Below the pieces are notes generated by a model, which did no database searches, was not told the origin of the DNA, and saw only the letters and a list, made by a program, of their open reading frames with translations. The position numbers and the translations under genes were made by a program. DNA of 24,028 nt, taken from a virus. The stretch covers positions 1 to 24,028 of IMG/VR virus record IMGVR_UViG_3300047476_001406; one strand, written 5' to 3'. Below, piece by piece: positions 12,694-19,510 of this stretch (the first letter of the stretch is position 1; every line of letters begins with the position of its first letter).

Positions 12694-13019
12694 GCTTCCG
12701 GCTCCGGATGGACGCCGCGCAAAACCGTCGGCCATGCCGCCTCATACACCGCGACGACCGCCCCGGGCCGCATTTCCGCGACTTCCTCCGCCGTGAACAT
12801 TCGCGACCCGTCCGGGTTCGCGAGAACCGCCGCCACCGTCTCGACAATCAGTTCCGTCGGCGGAGCCTTGCCGTCTAGCTCCCGGTGTTTCGCCACCAGC
12901 GAATGCCACTCCGCGAACGACGGGGACCGCATGGCGACCGCTCCGCCGATCTCTTCCACCGGAATATCCCGAACCGCCGGCCGCGCCAGCTTCGCCGCTA
13001 CTTCATTCCTCGCGTCCAT
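12681..13019 (-). CDS. Tail assembly chaperone G
   Basis: The product is 112 aa from ATG 13019, with a run of short helices (RDIPVEEIGGAVAMRSPSFAEWHSLVAKHRELDG, TELIVETVAAVLANPDGSRMFTAEEVAEM) as in lambda gpG-type chaperones. It lies in the standard place between the tail tube and tape measure genes. The last codons are GCA AAA AAA GCC TAG, giving an in-frame slippery heptamer six bases before the stop. Most ribosomes should terminate here, while a minority shift by -1 into the T frame. Confidence 0.82.
   Translation of the reverse strand: MDARNEVAAKLARPAVRDIPVEEIGGAVAMRSPSFAEWHSLVAKHRELDGKAPPTELIVETVAAVLANPDGSRMFTAEEVAEMRPGAVVAVYEAAWPTVLRGVHPEPEAKKA
12687..12693 (-). promoter_or_regulatory. 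Programmed -1 frameshift slippery site A AAA AAA
   Basis: Seven consecutive A residues on the minus strand are in the X XXY YYZ phase relative to the G frame, six bases before its TAG (GCC between). Both shifted tRNAs would re-pair perfectly on AAA codons. The position at the end of G and within an open -1 frame is the classic arrangement of tail chaperone genes. Confidence 0.85.
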
Positions 13020-13032
13020 CGCACACCCTCCG

Positions 13033-13428
13033 CTATGTCAACTGAAACTCCCAACTCGACCGCACCAGTTCGCCGACCGAACCGTTTAACGTGACTCGAG
13101 ACAGAAACGCCGGGTAAGCAACGCCGCCCCAGGCGCCGCCGATAGACAACTCGCCCATCATGCCGACGTCCGTAGCCGCGACCGTAGGGGAGCCCAATAC
13201 CTCGACCTGGACCGTCCCCGGCTCGACCGGCCCGGGCTCATACGCCCGAACGACCCGGGCATCCGCCGCGGTCCCCCAGACGACCGCCCCTAGATGCGTG
13301 ACGTCGTTCGGGGAGCAACTCGCGGGGGTCACGGAAAACCGAATCAGTCCGCCGATAAAGAAACCGGCGAACCAAAGCTCCGTTCCCTGCGAATCGGGGA
13401 AATACTTTTCGGATTTCGACTGTGGCAC
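13033..13428 (-). CDS. Second tail tube-like protein
   Basis: It is translated from GTG 13428 (MPQSKSEKYFPDSQGTELWF) with GGGAGGG 6 bases upstream, giving 131 aa. Near the N-terminus it carries PDSQGTELWF, repeating PDSQGTIFTF of the upstream tail tube gene. The ends also align roughly (GELSIGGAWGG...LVRSSWEFQLT against LNISGMAWCTE...LKGTASFRIK). The middle differs. The protein is beta-rich and has no signal peptide. It could be a minor tube subunit, a tube-initiating ring, or a decoration copy. The intervening position, between tail tube and chaperone genes, fits a structural tail role. Confidence 0.6.
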   Translation of the reverse strand: MPQSKSEKYFPDSQGTELWFAGFFIGGLIRFSVTPASCSPNDVTHLGAVVWGTAADARVVRAYEPGPVEPGTVQVEVLGSPTVAATDVGMMGELSIGGAWGGVAYPAFLSRVTLNGSVGELVRSSWEFQLT

Positions 13429-13449
13429 CGCGAGCCCTCCCGCGAGCCA

Positions 13450-13869
13450 TTAGGCCGACCGAGCCACCGGCGCCGCAGGGGCCGACGTCGTTTCCTCCGC
13501 CGCCTTAATCCGGAACGACGCCGTACCCTTGAGAACGTCGCCGACGTTCGCCTCGACCTCGTATTCCGTACACCAAGCCATGCCCGAAATGTTCAGCTTG
13601 GCGCAGGTGATTTCGTGCGGCGCTTCCTGGTCCGGTTCTTCCAGGCCCAGGAACGACACCGTTATGACCGGCTCCGTCCCGCTCGCCGTGTCGCCGATCA
13701 GCGGGGGATCCTGGTAAACGCGTTTCGAGCCCGACGGGAGATTCACCGTCGAAACGTCGATTTTGTCGCTCTCCAGATCCGGGCCGGACTTCTTTTTCTT
13801 TACGCTCGTCGCCTCGAACGTGACGCCGTTGAACGTAAAAATAGTGCCTTGGGAATCGGGAATCGGCAT
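13450..13869 (-). CDS. Major tail (tube) protein
   Basis: The protein has 139 aa from ATG 13869 (MPIPDSQGTIFTFNGVTFEATSV). It follows the phage tail tube plan: a short strand FTFNGVTF, a loop with KKKKSGPDLESDKIDVSTVNLPSGSKRV, then ITVSFLG and a long C-terminal sheet (LNISGMAWCTEYEVEANVGDVLKGTASFRI). The DVSTVNLPSG...Y.DPPLI segment is particularly like tail tube proteins of HK97-type siphoviruses. It would polymerise into the tube around the tape measure. Three bases separate it from the tail terminator gene. No Ig-like C-terminal domain is present; the end is Ala/Pro rich. Confidence 0.8.
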   Translation of the reverse strand: MPIPDSQGTIFTFNGVTFEATSVKKKKSGPDLESDKIDVSTVNLPSGSKRVYQDPPLIGDTASGTEPVITVSFLGLEEPDQEAPHEITCAKLNISGMAWCTEYEVEANVGDVLKGTASFRIKAAEETTSAPAAPVARSA

Positions 13870-13872
13870 TCT

Positions 13873-14268
13873 CTAGACCCCTTCGCGGAACCGGACTTCG
13901 AACGTCAGGACGACGGAATAGGTGGGTTTGCCCTCCCCTGCGAAATCGACGACGTCGCCGTCGGCTTCGTCCGTCAGGGTGGCGCGCTCGATTCTGACGC
14001 CCCCCTCTTCCCCCTGGAAATCATCCACCGCGAGCCGAACACGCTCCGCTAGTTCCTTCGCCCCCGTGTAGGTGTCCGCGTAGACGACTATCGAAAACGT
14101 CGCCACGGGGACGCCCGGGTTCGCCATCGTCGACCGCTCCCGCTCCGTCCCCGTCCTCTGGTAGACGACGAACGGGGTAGCCGCGGCCTCCGCCGCCTGG
14201 ACCGGGAACGTCCGACAGCCGGTCGCGTCTTCGATGGCGGCGCGGAGCCAGGTTTCCGGGTATGCCAC
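13873..14268 (-). CDS. DUF3168-like tail terminator (tail completion) protein
   Basis: I start this gene at GTG 14268 (VAYPETWLRAAIED), with GGAGG 8 bases upstream; the larger frame lies inside the previous gene. The 131-aa product shows the DUF3168/gpU-like order: an N-terminal helix, FVVYQRTGTERERS, VATFSIVVYADTYTGAKELAERVRLAVDDF, and a closing strand TYSVVLTFEVRF. Proteins of this type form a hexameric ring that stops tail tube growth and joins the tail to the head. The placement between gp10-like and tube genes is standard. Confidence 0.78.
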   Translation of the reverse strand: MAYPETWLRAAIEDATGCRTFPVQAAEAAATPFVVYQRTGTERERSTMANPGVPVATFSIVVYADTYTGAKELAERVRLAVDDFQGEEGGVRIERATLTDEADGDVVDFAGEGKPTYSVVLTFEVRFREGV

Positions 14269-14270
14269 AG

Positions 14271-14843
14271 TCAGCGCCTCCGCTTCTCTAGGTACTTGGG
14301 CAGTTCGCGGGCCGCCGCCTCCAGACCGGCCGCCAGGTGGAGCGACATACTCGACGCAATGCCCGGAGCCATCGACAGGAACAGCGACCGCAGAAACCAG
14401 CGGGGCGACACGGCGCCGCGGTTCGCGCCGCTCTTGCCCGCCTTCCGGGCCGCGGTCCCCGCCTCGACCCATAGGGCATGATTCCCCTTCCCCTCGCCGC
14501 GCCGGAACGTCACGCGCGAGACGAAAGAACCGTGGTCGACCTTGTTCGTGAACTTGGTCACCGTGACGATCGACCGCCGCAGCCGGCCGGGGCGGTTGAC
14601 GTTCGGGGGTAACTTCTTCCCGGCGGCCCGAGCCGCCGCCGCCGCCACCCGGGCCGACCGCTTCGGCTTGCCCTTCGGCGTCGCCGCCCGGAGCGCCGGC
14701 ACAAACGGCTTAACCGCCCGATTCACCGCTGCCTTGATATGCTTTCGCGCGAGCGCCTTCGGGAGACGCCGGTAGCCGTCCGCCAGCGCCCGGCAGTCGT
14801 CCGAGTAGGCCCGGGAATCGAACAGGAGGAACGGCTCCGCCAT
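14271..14843 (-). CDS. HK97 gp10-like head-tail/tail completion protein
   Basis: It starts at ATG 14843, overlapping the previous TAA by one base, with GAGGAG 8 bases upstream, and encodes 190 aa. Residues 15-60 (DDCRALADGYRRLPKALARKHIKAAVNRAVKPFVPALRAATPKGK) match the N-terminal helix of gp10-like proteins, whose hallmark is paired helices followed by A..P..tG.L..S, here RLRRSIVTV. Later SFVSRVTFRRGEGKGNHALWVEAGTAAR and SPRWFLRSLF fit the family's strand, glycine loop and C-terminal helix. A long basic Ala/Lys insertion (about 55-85) makes it larger than usual. Confidence 0.78.
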   Translation of the reverse strand: MAEPFLLFDSRAYSDDCRALADGYRRLPKALARKHIKAAVNRAVKPFVPALRAATPKGKPKRSARVAAAAARAAGKKLPPNVNRPGRLRRSIVTVTKFTNKVDHGSFVSRVTFRRGEGKGNHALWVEAGTAARKAGKSGANRGAVSPRWFLRSLFLSMAPGIASSMSLHLAAGLEAAARELPKYLEKRRR

Positions 14844-15166
14844 TAGCCGCGCTCCTCGCACTGTAGTTCGTGTTCCTGCCGGTGGCCCCGCTCGACGATC
14901 CCCGAGATATAGAGAATGCGGTCGTCCCGACTCGCCCAGCGAATCCGCATCGAACCCAGGATCCCGGGGACGTACCGCAGGCGGACGGTATGCGATAGCT
15001 CGCCGCCGGTTTGCTGCCGGCGGACGGTTTCCGAATACGAAACCGCCTCGACACTCGCCCGCCTGGTCGCGAACCGCCGCCAGCTTTGGACCGACTCGCC
15101 GAACGCGTTTCGCGTTTCGATCGGTTCCTCGATCACGACGACCTCGCGAAGGGGGCCGGCTCGCAT
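14843..15166 (-). CDS. Head closure / head-tail joining protein
   Basis: This is a 107-aa protein from ATG 15166, directly abutting the connector stop. The sequence REVVVIEEPIETRNAFGESVQSWRRFATRRASVEAVSYSETVRRQQTGGELSHTVRLRYVPGILGSMRIRW, with RILYISGIVERGHRQEHELQCEE, is the typical phage head-tail joining fold (SPP1 gp16/HK97 gp7 type), including the T.N.FGE..W substrate loop and the final ERG....L.C.E. It closes the connector channel after packaging. Confidence 0.87.
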   Translation of the reverse strand: MRAGPLREVVVIEEPIETRNAFGESVQSWRRFATRRASVEAVSYSETVRRQQTGGELSHTVRLRYVPGILGSMRIRWASRDDRILYISGIVERGHRQEHELQCEERG

Positions 15167-15796
15167 TCAATAGCCCCCGTCCCAGGATTCCGACGCGAGC
15201 AACGCGTCGACCGCCAGGGGCATAACGACCGCCCCCGACTCCGTCGCCACAGCCTCCCGGTTTTCGTACCAGGACGCGACCAGCATTTTGAGCGCCGCCC
15301 GGACCTGCGCCGGGACTTCCTCCGCCGTCCGGACCCCCGCCCAGAATCGGACGTACACGCTCGTCTCGCAGCAAGCCCCCGGCCAGCCGGTCCGGGTCCG
15401 GAGCCGCGCCGGCCAGCGGTCATCGTCGACGACGTAGGCCGACGGGTCGACCGTCGTTTTGACGCCGTCGCCGTTCCGGAAGAAAACCTCGAGCGGATGC
15501 TCCGCGTCAACGTAGACCGGGGGCATCGGCAGCGGGACGCCGTCGCACGAACAGCCGCACCCGACGCCGACTAGACGCGCCTGCCAATGCGTCAGCGTAA
15601 GCGCACGCCCGAGCCGGCTTTCGATCATGCGCCGGCCGGCCGCAATCCACGCGACCATCTGCGCGTCGTCGTCCGCGACGTCGACCGGGACGCGTAGGTG
15701 TTCCTTGACCTCGAACAGCGACACCGGCTCGACGACCGGCTCCGCGAGCCGGCGGAGCGAATCGTAAGACAACGCCGAACGTCCGCCGCAACTCAT
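15167..15796 (-). CDS. gp6-like head-tail connector protein
   Basis: The product is 209 aa from ATG 15796 (MSCGGRSALSYDSL), overlapping the preceding stop as ATGA. The region PVSLFEVKEHLRVPVDVADDDAQMVAWIAAGRRMIESRLGRALTLTHWQARL is the hallmark of the gp6/Gp15-like connector family: helices with LxExKxHLRV, D...D..I......A....E...GR.L. A beta insertion with a C-rich GVGCGCSCDG turn follows, then late helices VPAQVRAALKMLVASWYENREAV. It forms the ring under the portal. Confidence 0.87.
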   Translation of the reverse strand: MSCGGRSALSYDSLRRLAEPVVEPVSLFEVKEHLRVPVDVADDDAQMVAWIAAGRRMIESRLGRALTLTHWQARLVGVGCGCSCDGVPLPMPPVYVDAEHPLEVFFRNGDGVKTTVDPSAYVVDDDRWPARLRTRTGWPGACCETSVYVRFWAGVRTAEEVPAQVRAALKMLVASWYENREAVATESGAVVMPLAVDALLASESWDGGY

Positions 15797-15993
15797 CGCG
15801 CCGCCTCCCGGGCCGGGGGCCGCGGGCTCTCCGCCCGCCGAACGTCGCCCGCGACCTGGTCGCCGAACAACGCCGCTTGCCGCTCCGGACGAACTAGACC
15901 CGCCTCCGCCCAGGCCGCCGCCTGCGCCGCGGGGACGTCGGCCGCCTCCGCCTTGCGATAGCCCCGGAAGTTTTTCAGAAACACGACGCGCAC
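15793..15993 (-). CDS. Small conserved head-region protein (66 aa)
   Basis: The start is GTG 15993 (VRVVFLKNFRGYRKAEAADV), with a perfect GGAGG 7 bases upstream; longer versions read back through the terminator and capsid gene and are rejected. The pattern RVVFLKNFRGYRKAEAADVPAAQAAAWAEAGLVRP matches a short protein often found between capsid and connector genes in siphoviruses, with a single strand, a G-x-x-x-x-G/E-x-x-D-x-P turn and a helix ending in G-L/V. The function is unknown. It is the first gene after the capsid terminator, so its strong ribosome site may compensate for low read-through. Confidence 0.75.
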   Translation of the reverse strand: MRVVFLKNFRGYRKAEAADVPAAQAAAWAEAGLVRPERQAALFGDQVAGDVRRAESPRPPAREAAR

Positions 15994-16008
15994 CCGCCAC
16001 CCTCCGGG

Positions 16009-16050
16009 AAGAGAAACCCCCCGGCGCCGAATCCTTCCGGCGCCGGGGGG
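16009..16050 (-). terminator. Strong intrinsic terminator after the major capsid gene
   Basis: A perfect 13-base stem (CCCCCCGGCGCCG at 16017-16029 with its complement at 16038-16050) and an 8-base loop begin 17 bases past the capsid stop. On the minus strand the stem is followed by TTTCTCTT (16016-16009), as expected for Rho-independent termination. It should reduce transcription of connector and tail genes relative to capsid. Confidence 0.85.
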
Positions 16051-16067
16051 CAGAATCACGCCGCCGA

Positions 16068-17396
16068 CTACTTCGACGACTTGGGCGCCGTCGGAGCCGG
16101 GGCCGACCGGGACGCCGGGGCCGTCGACTCGCCGCCGGCCAGCGGCGCCGCGCCGGCCGTCAGCTTCGCGACGTAGGTGGGCGAATGGTTCGCCCACGCG
16201 TAGCGAGCCGTCCCGACGAAAACCGTCTCGTCGTATTCGATCGCCCGCTCGACCGAGGCCCGAATCTGCAAGCCGGACGGCTTGTAGCCGATCGCACAAG
16301 CCGAACCAAAATCGCCGTACACCGCGAGCGTGTCGGCCGGGAGATCCTGCGACTGATAGACCGGGGCGCCGTAGACGACCGGACGGACCGCGTCGCCGAT
16401 GCTCGCACCGATGGCGCCTGCCGCGACGCCCATGATTTGCCCCCAGCCGGCCGGGCTCACGACCCAGGCCCGACCGCGAGCATTCGGGTTCACGACCGAG
16501 ACGACCCGGGACAGGGTCGCGGCGTCCAGGCCCGTCGACGGAACGCTGACGACGTTCGCCGCGGGGATGAGCCCCAAAAGGCCCAAGATCCCGGCCGCCG
16601 TGTCACCCTGCAGCCAGGTCTTATCGAGCTTCCGGGCGAACGCGTAGGCGAACTGGGCCGCCACCAACTGACCGACGGACACGAAAGCGTCCTCCATCAG
16701 TTCGTTCGAAACCTGCGCCCGGGCGCCCATTTTCTTCAAGTCGAGCAACGCGCGGCTCCCGCCCATCGTCACCGGCTTGATCTCGCAGTTTTCGAGGTAG
16801 AACTCCGCCTCGTCCATCATCTCCGCGATCGGGATATACATCCCCGGGCCGCTCACCGCGTAGGTCGAACAGACCTGCGTGGCAATCGACGTATAGGACA
16901 GGAGATTCAGCACGCCCCGGTAGACGTCGTTCGTCACCAGTTCCGAGCCGCGCCCGTCGTAGAGGGGCGACGCCTCGCCCATCGCGTTGGGCTCCTCCGT
17001 CGGCGTCGTGAAGTCGCCGCGCAGTTCGCCCCGGGCCAGAGCCCGCAGGAACCGCCCGGCCCGAGCCGCATCCTCCGCCGTGTCGAACCCGCGGACGTTG
17101 CCGAGCGTCAGTGCCGCACGCTTCGCCGGAGCCGGAGCCGGGGCAGGGGCCGGGACGATCACGCCCGAGGCGGTCGCGGCCGAGCGAACGGCCTCCGCCT
17201 TCGCCCGAGCGTCCGCCGCCTGGTTCGCCACCGCGAGCCGGCCGCGGATCGCGTCGACCTCGCCGACCAGCTTCTCGACCTCCGCCGATCGGGCTTGCTC
17301 TTCCTGGACGTCGGCGCAGGTCATGCCCATGACCGCGTCCAGCTCTTGCGTCTTCCGCTCCAGATCCTCGACCAGCTTCGATTGCGTGGCATTCAT
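16068..17396 (-). CDS. HK97-type major capsid protein
   Basis: I start this gene at ATG 17396 (MNATQSKLVEDLERK), with GGGAG 9 bases upstream, giving 442 aa; ATG 17444 lacks a ribosome site. Residues 1-75 form a coiled coil (LVEDLERKTQELDAVM, VEKLVGEVDAIRGRLAVANQAADARAK), the scaffolding delta domain cut off by the prohead protease. After a Pro/Ala linker comes the mature region: GSELVTNDVYRGVLNLLSYTSIATQVCS, MYIPI (E-loop area), MGGSRALLDLKKMGARAQVSNELMEDAF (spine helix and P domain), LDKTWLQGDTAAGILGLL and RAWVVSPAGWGQIM. The Ala/Pro/Ser C-terminal tail is unusual. It is separated from the protease gene by the inserted exported cassette. Confidence 0.93.
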   Translation of the reverse strand: MNATQSKLVEDLERKTQELDAVMGMTCADVQEEQARSAEVEKLVGEVDAIRGRLAVANQAADARAKAEAVRSAATASGVIVPAPAPAPAPAKRAALTLGNVRGFDTAEDAARAGRFLRALARGELRGDFTTPTEEPNAMGEASPLYDGRGSELVTNDVYRGVLNLLSYTSIATQVCSTYAVSGPGMYIPIAEMMDEAEFYLENCEIKPVTMGGSRALLDLKKMGARAQVSNELMEDAFVSVGQLVAAQFAYAFARKLDKTWLQGDTAAGILGLLGLIPAANVVSVPSTGLDAATLSRVVSVVNPNARGRAWVVSPAGWGQIMGVAAGAIGASIGDAVRPVVYGAPVYQSQDLPADTLAVYGDFGSACAIGYKPSGLQIRASVERAIEYDETVFVGTARYAWANHSPTYVAKLTAGAAPLAGGESTAPASRSAPAPTAPKSSK

Positions 17397-17493
17397 GCCG
17401 GACGGCTCCCGTATGACTTTTGCCGGGAACCCTTGCCCGGACATTGCACCGGAAGGTAAGCGCCGCGCCGTTGCCCTGGAATATTCGCCGCGA
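17397..17493. other. Gap before the capsid gene
   Basis: These 97 bases separate the HExxH gene from the capsid start. Apart from the capsid ribosome site (GGGAG) and a short AT-rich GGAATATTC near 17478-17486, which might be part of a capsid promoter, I see nothing that I can assign. Confidence 0.3.
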
Positions 17494-18255
17494 CTATTCC
17501 ACCGCGGCCCGGAACCGCGCCGCATTCCATTCGATGAACGCCGCCAGCTTGTCCCGGTCCGGGTAGTCAGGGTCAACACGGTCCGCGAGCGCGAGCATGG
17601 CCCGACAGTAGCCCTCCAACTCCCGCGCGTGACTCTCCGTTTCCTCGCGGCGCGTGAGCCCGAGTTGTCGACGGGCGAAGGTGCCGTGGACGTAGGCAAC
17701 CCATTCCTCGACGAGGTAGATCGGCTCCCGGTCCCAATCGCGCCGTTGCTCGACGAGGTACAGGTCGAAAATCCGCCCGCGCTTGTCCGCCGGGATCGAC
17801 CGGGCAACGTCGCCAATCGTCAGCCGCGGATGCCGGAGCGACACGCCGCGACCGTCCAACAGGTAGATAGCGTGCGCGCCGGGAACCTTCGGAAGACGAA
17901 CGCACGCCCCATGCGTCCCTTCATGCGTCCAGGTCACCAGGTCGCCGGGGTCCGTCTGGTCCCGCCAGTATTCCGGATCCGGGAGCCGCGCGAGAACGTC
18001 CGCCAGGACCGGCGGATCCGACCGCATCGGCCGGCCGACGACCGGCGGGCCGGGCGTGAACTCGAACCCCGGGGCCGCGGGAGCCGGCGGAGCCGGGGGC
18101 GGCGGCGCCGGCTCGACCAAGAGGGCCGGCCGAGGGGCTGCGCGAGCCGGGAGGGGCTGCGATGGTGGGACCACCCCCGCGCCCGCCGCCAGCCACCCCG
18201 GCCGACTTTCCGAGAGAAACGCCGACAGTATCAGCGCGAGAGCCAGACGACGCAC
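17494..18255 (-). CDS. Exported putative zinc metallopeptidase (HExxH)
   Basis: The gene starts at GTG 18255 with GGAGG 7 bases upstream and encodes 253 aa. A signal-like N-terminus (MRRLALALILSAFLS) is followed by a Pro/Ala-rich stretch to about residue 70. The domain contains LVTWTHEGTHGACVRL, where HEGTH (111-115) fits the HExxH zinc motif, and LVEEWVAYVHGTF (181-193), where Glu183 or Glu184 could be the third ligand as in gluzincins. DREPIY and helices LEGYCRAMLALADRV and LAAFIEWNAARF complete it. It would act outside the cytoplasm, possibly on cell envelope or surface protein. The exact peptidase family is unknown. The location, between protease and capsid genes, is unusual. Confidence 0.7.
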   Translation of the reverse strand: MRRLALALILSAFLSESRPGWLAAGAGVVPPSQPLPARAAPRPALLVEPAPPPPAPPAPAAPGFEFTPGPPVVGRPMRSDPPVLADVLARLPDPEYWRDQTDPGDLVTWTHEGTHGACVRLPKVPGAHAIYLLDGRGVSLRHPRLTIGDVARSIPADKRGRIFDLYLVEQRRDWDREPIYLVEEWVAYVHGTFARRQLGLTRREETESHARELEGYCRAMLALADRVDPDYPDRDKLAAFIEWNAARFRAAVE

Positions 18256-18282
18256 GGCCGGCCCTCCGGGCGGCGCTTGCCG

Positions 18283-18963
18283 CTATTCCTTCGCCGCCCG
18301 GTACGCGTCGCGGGCCGCCTGGACCGCGTTCCGCTGCGTGGCTTCCGCATTCGCCCGGCGACCATGCCGGTAGCTCTGGTGTTCGAGCCGCGCGGCCTTT
18401 TGCGTTTCGTGCATTTCCTTCCGCGCGTCCCGGTACTGGCGGATGAGCCGGTCCGGTTGCTCGCCCTGCCCGGGAGCCGTCACGCCGCACTGTCCCGACT
18501 CGCAAGCCGGAGCCGGGGGCGGCGCGTCGACCTCGACGAACTCGCGAACCAGGTAGCGGACGACCGGGGACGACTGCCCGCCGTCGGCAAACCCGCGAGC
18601 CTCCGCCGGATCCGGGGGCGCCGCCACAGGGGCCGGAGCCGAAACCGGGGCAGGGGCCGCGCCCGGGGCCGGAGCCTGGACGACCGACCGCGACGCCGCC
18701 GGGGCCGGAACCTCGACGACCTCCGGAACGATTTCGACGACCTCCCGCCGCGCGACCGAGCCACCCGCCGAGCCGTAGCCCGCCGGGGGCGCCGAACGGG
18801 TCGAGCCGCCACCCGCCGAGCCGTAGCCCGCGGCCGGGGCCGAGCGCGTCGAGCCGCCATGCGAACTCCCGCCGCTCGAACCGTAGCCGCCGGCACTCGC
18901 GATACCCGCGAGGATGACGACGAGAACGACGCACGAACCGCAAAGGCTAAAGGCAGACCGCAT
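18283..18963 (-). CDS. Exported GYGSAGG-repeat protein with basic helical C-terminus
   Basis: I start at ATG 18963 (MRSAFSLCGSCVVLVVILAGIASA), with GGGAGAG 8 bases upstream; the earlier in-frame ATG adds 18 residues ahead of the signal peptide. The signal peptide is followed by repeats GGYGSSGGSSHGGSTRSAPAA, GYGSAGGGSTRSAPPA and GYGSAGGSV (residues 25-70), then a valine/proline-rich stretch and the CESGQCG pair (154-159). The last 60 residues are a charged helix (LIRQYRDARKEMHETQKAARLEHQSYRHGRR...). Similar repeat-bearing secreted proteins are common in planctomycetes. No enzyme motif is seen and the function is unknown. A host-derived cargo gene is likely. Confidence 0.7.
   Translation of the reverse strand: MRSAFSLCGSCVVLVVILAGIASAGGYGSSGGSSHGGSTRSAPAAGYGSAGGGSTRSAPPAGYGSAGGSVARREVVEIVPEVVEVPAPAASRSVVQAPAPGAAPAPVSAPAPVAAPPDPAEARGFADGGQSSPVVRYLVREFVEVDAPPPAPACESGQCGVTAPGQGEQPDRLIRQYRDARKEMHETQKAARLEHQSYRHGRRANAEATQRNAVQAARDAYRAAKE
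18760..18893. repeat. Tandem repeats coding GYGSAGGGSTRSAP
   Basis: Near-identical copies of an approximately 50-base unit built around GAGCCGTAGCC and GAGCCGCC encode the GYGSAGG/STRSAPP repeats of the exported protein. Copies differ by a few bases, so the array is older than the perfect 15-base array at 9376-9450. Confidence 0.7.
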
Positions 18964-18982
18964 AGGATGACTCTCCCGGGAA

Positions 18983-19510
18983 CTACTGAAACGATTGTGT
19001 CCAATAAAGGCGACCATCCGCAGCCCGGGCGCAACCTACACCGATCGACGTTGCCCGTGAACTCAAAATATTCGCCCGGTGTCCGCGGCTATTCATCCAG
19101 GAAGACATGACCGACTCCGGGGATTCCTGCCCGCAAGCGACGTTTTCCGCGTAGCCGTTTTTCGAGTGATACATACGCCGACGGTTCGCTTGCGTCTGAC
19201 TCCAGTTTCGCGAGACGTCCATAAGCATCGGCGACGCCGACAGCGGCGGGAGCCCGCGGCGCCCGCGCTCTTGGTTCACCAGGTCGACGACCCGCATTTC
19301 AGCCGACGACCCAACGGGCCGGGCGACGACCCGCGGCGGAGCCGGGGGCGCCTGCGCGACTGCCGGCGCGACAATGGACGCCGTCCGCACGGGCGGCGCC
19401 GCCGGGGCCGGGGGAACCGGCGCCACCGACTGCCCAAACAGAAGCGCCACCAAAAAACCAGCGCCGGCCGATCCGACGCAACTAGTGTTGATCCCGCGGT
19501 CCGTCGCCAT
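18983..19510 (-). CDS. CAP/SCP (PR-1-like) domain protein with N-terminal anchor
   Basis: The protein has 175 aa from ATG 19510, overlapping the TM-protein gene by 29 bases. The N-terminus has a hydrophobic segment (VGSAGAGFLVALLFGQSV, 12-29), then Ala/Pro linker, then a compact CAP domain: VVDLVNQERGRRGLPPLSASPMLMDVSRNWSQTQANRRRMYHSKNGYAENVACG, SVMSSWMNSRGHRANILS and IGVGCARAADGRLYWTQSF. H115, E122 and H144 fit the CAP cavity residues, with E81 a candidate for the fourth. Bacterial CAP proteins are secreted, and their role is poorly known. Here the domain probably lies outside the membrane. It is rare in a phage head operon. Confidence 0.85.
   Translation of the reverse strand: MATDRGINTSCVGSAGAGFLVALLFGQSVAPVPPAPAAPPVRTASIVAPAVAQAPPAPPRVVARPVGSSAEMRVVDLVNQERGRRGLPPLSASPMLMDVSRNWSQTQANRRRMYHSKNGYAENVACGQESPESVMSSWMNSRGHRANILSSRATSIGVGCARAADGRLYWTQSFQ

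Noticed and set aside
12337-12735. Independent start of the T frame at 12735 or 12654
   Set aside because: 12735 lies inside the G gene without a ribosome site and 12654 has none either; the slippery site explains expression better.
16068-17816. Longer capsid start giving 582 residues
   Set aside because: The extra N-terminus is Ser/Arg-rich antisense-like sequence inside the HExxH gene; ATG 17396 has a ribosome site and begins the delta-domain coiled coil.
16987-19110. A 707-codon plus-strand open frame across the capsid and exported genes
   Set aside because: It is antisense to well-supported genes, is extremely Arg/Pro rich and has no family signature. Long antisense frames are expected in such GC-rich DNA.
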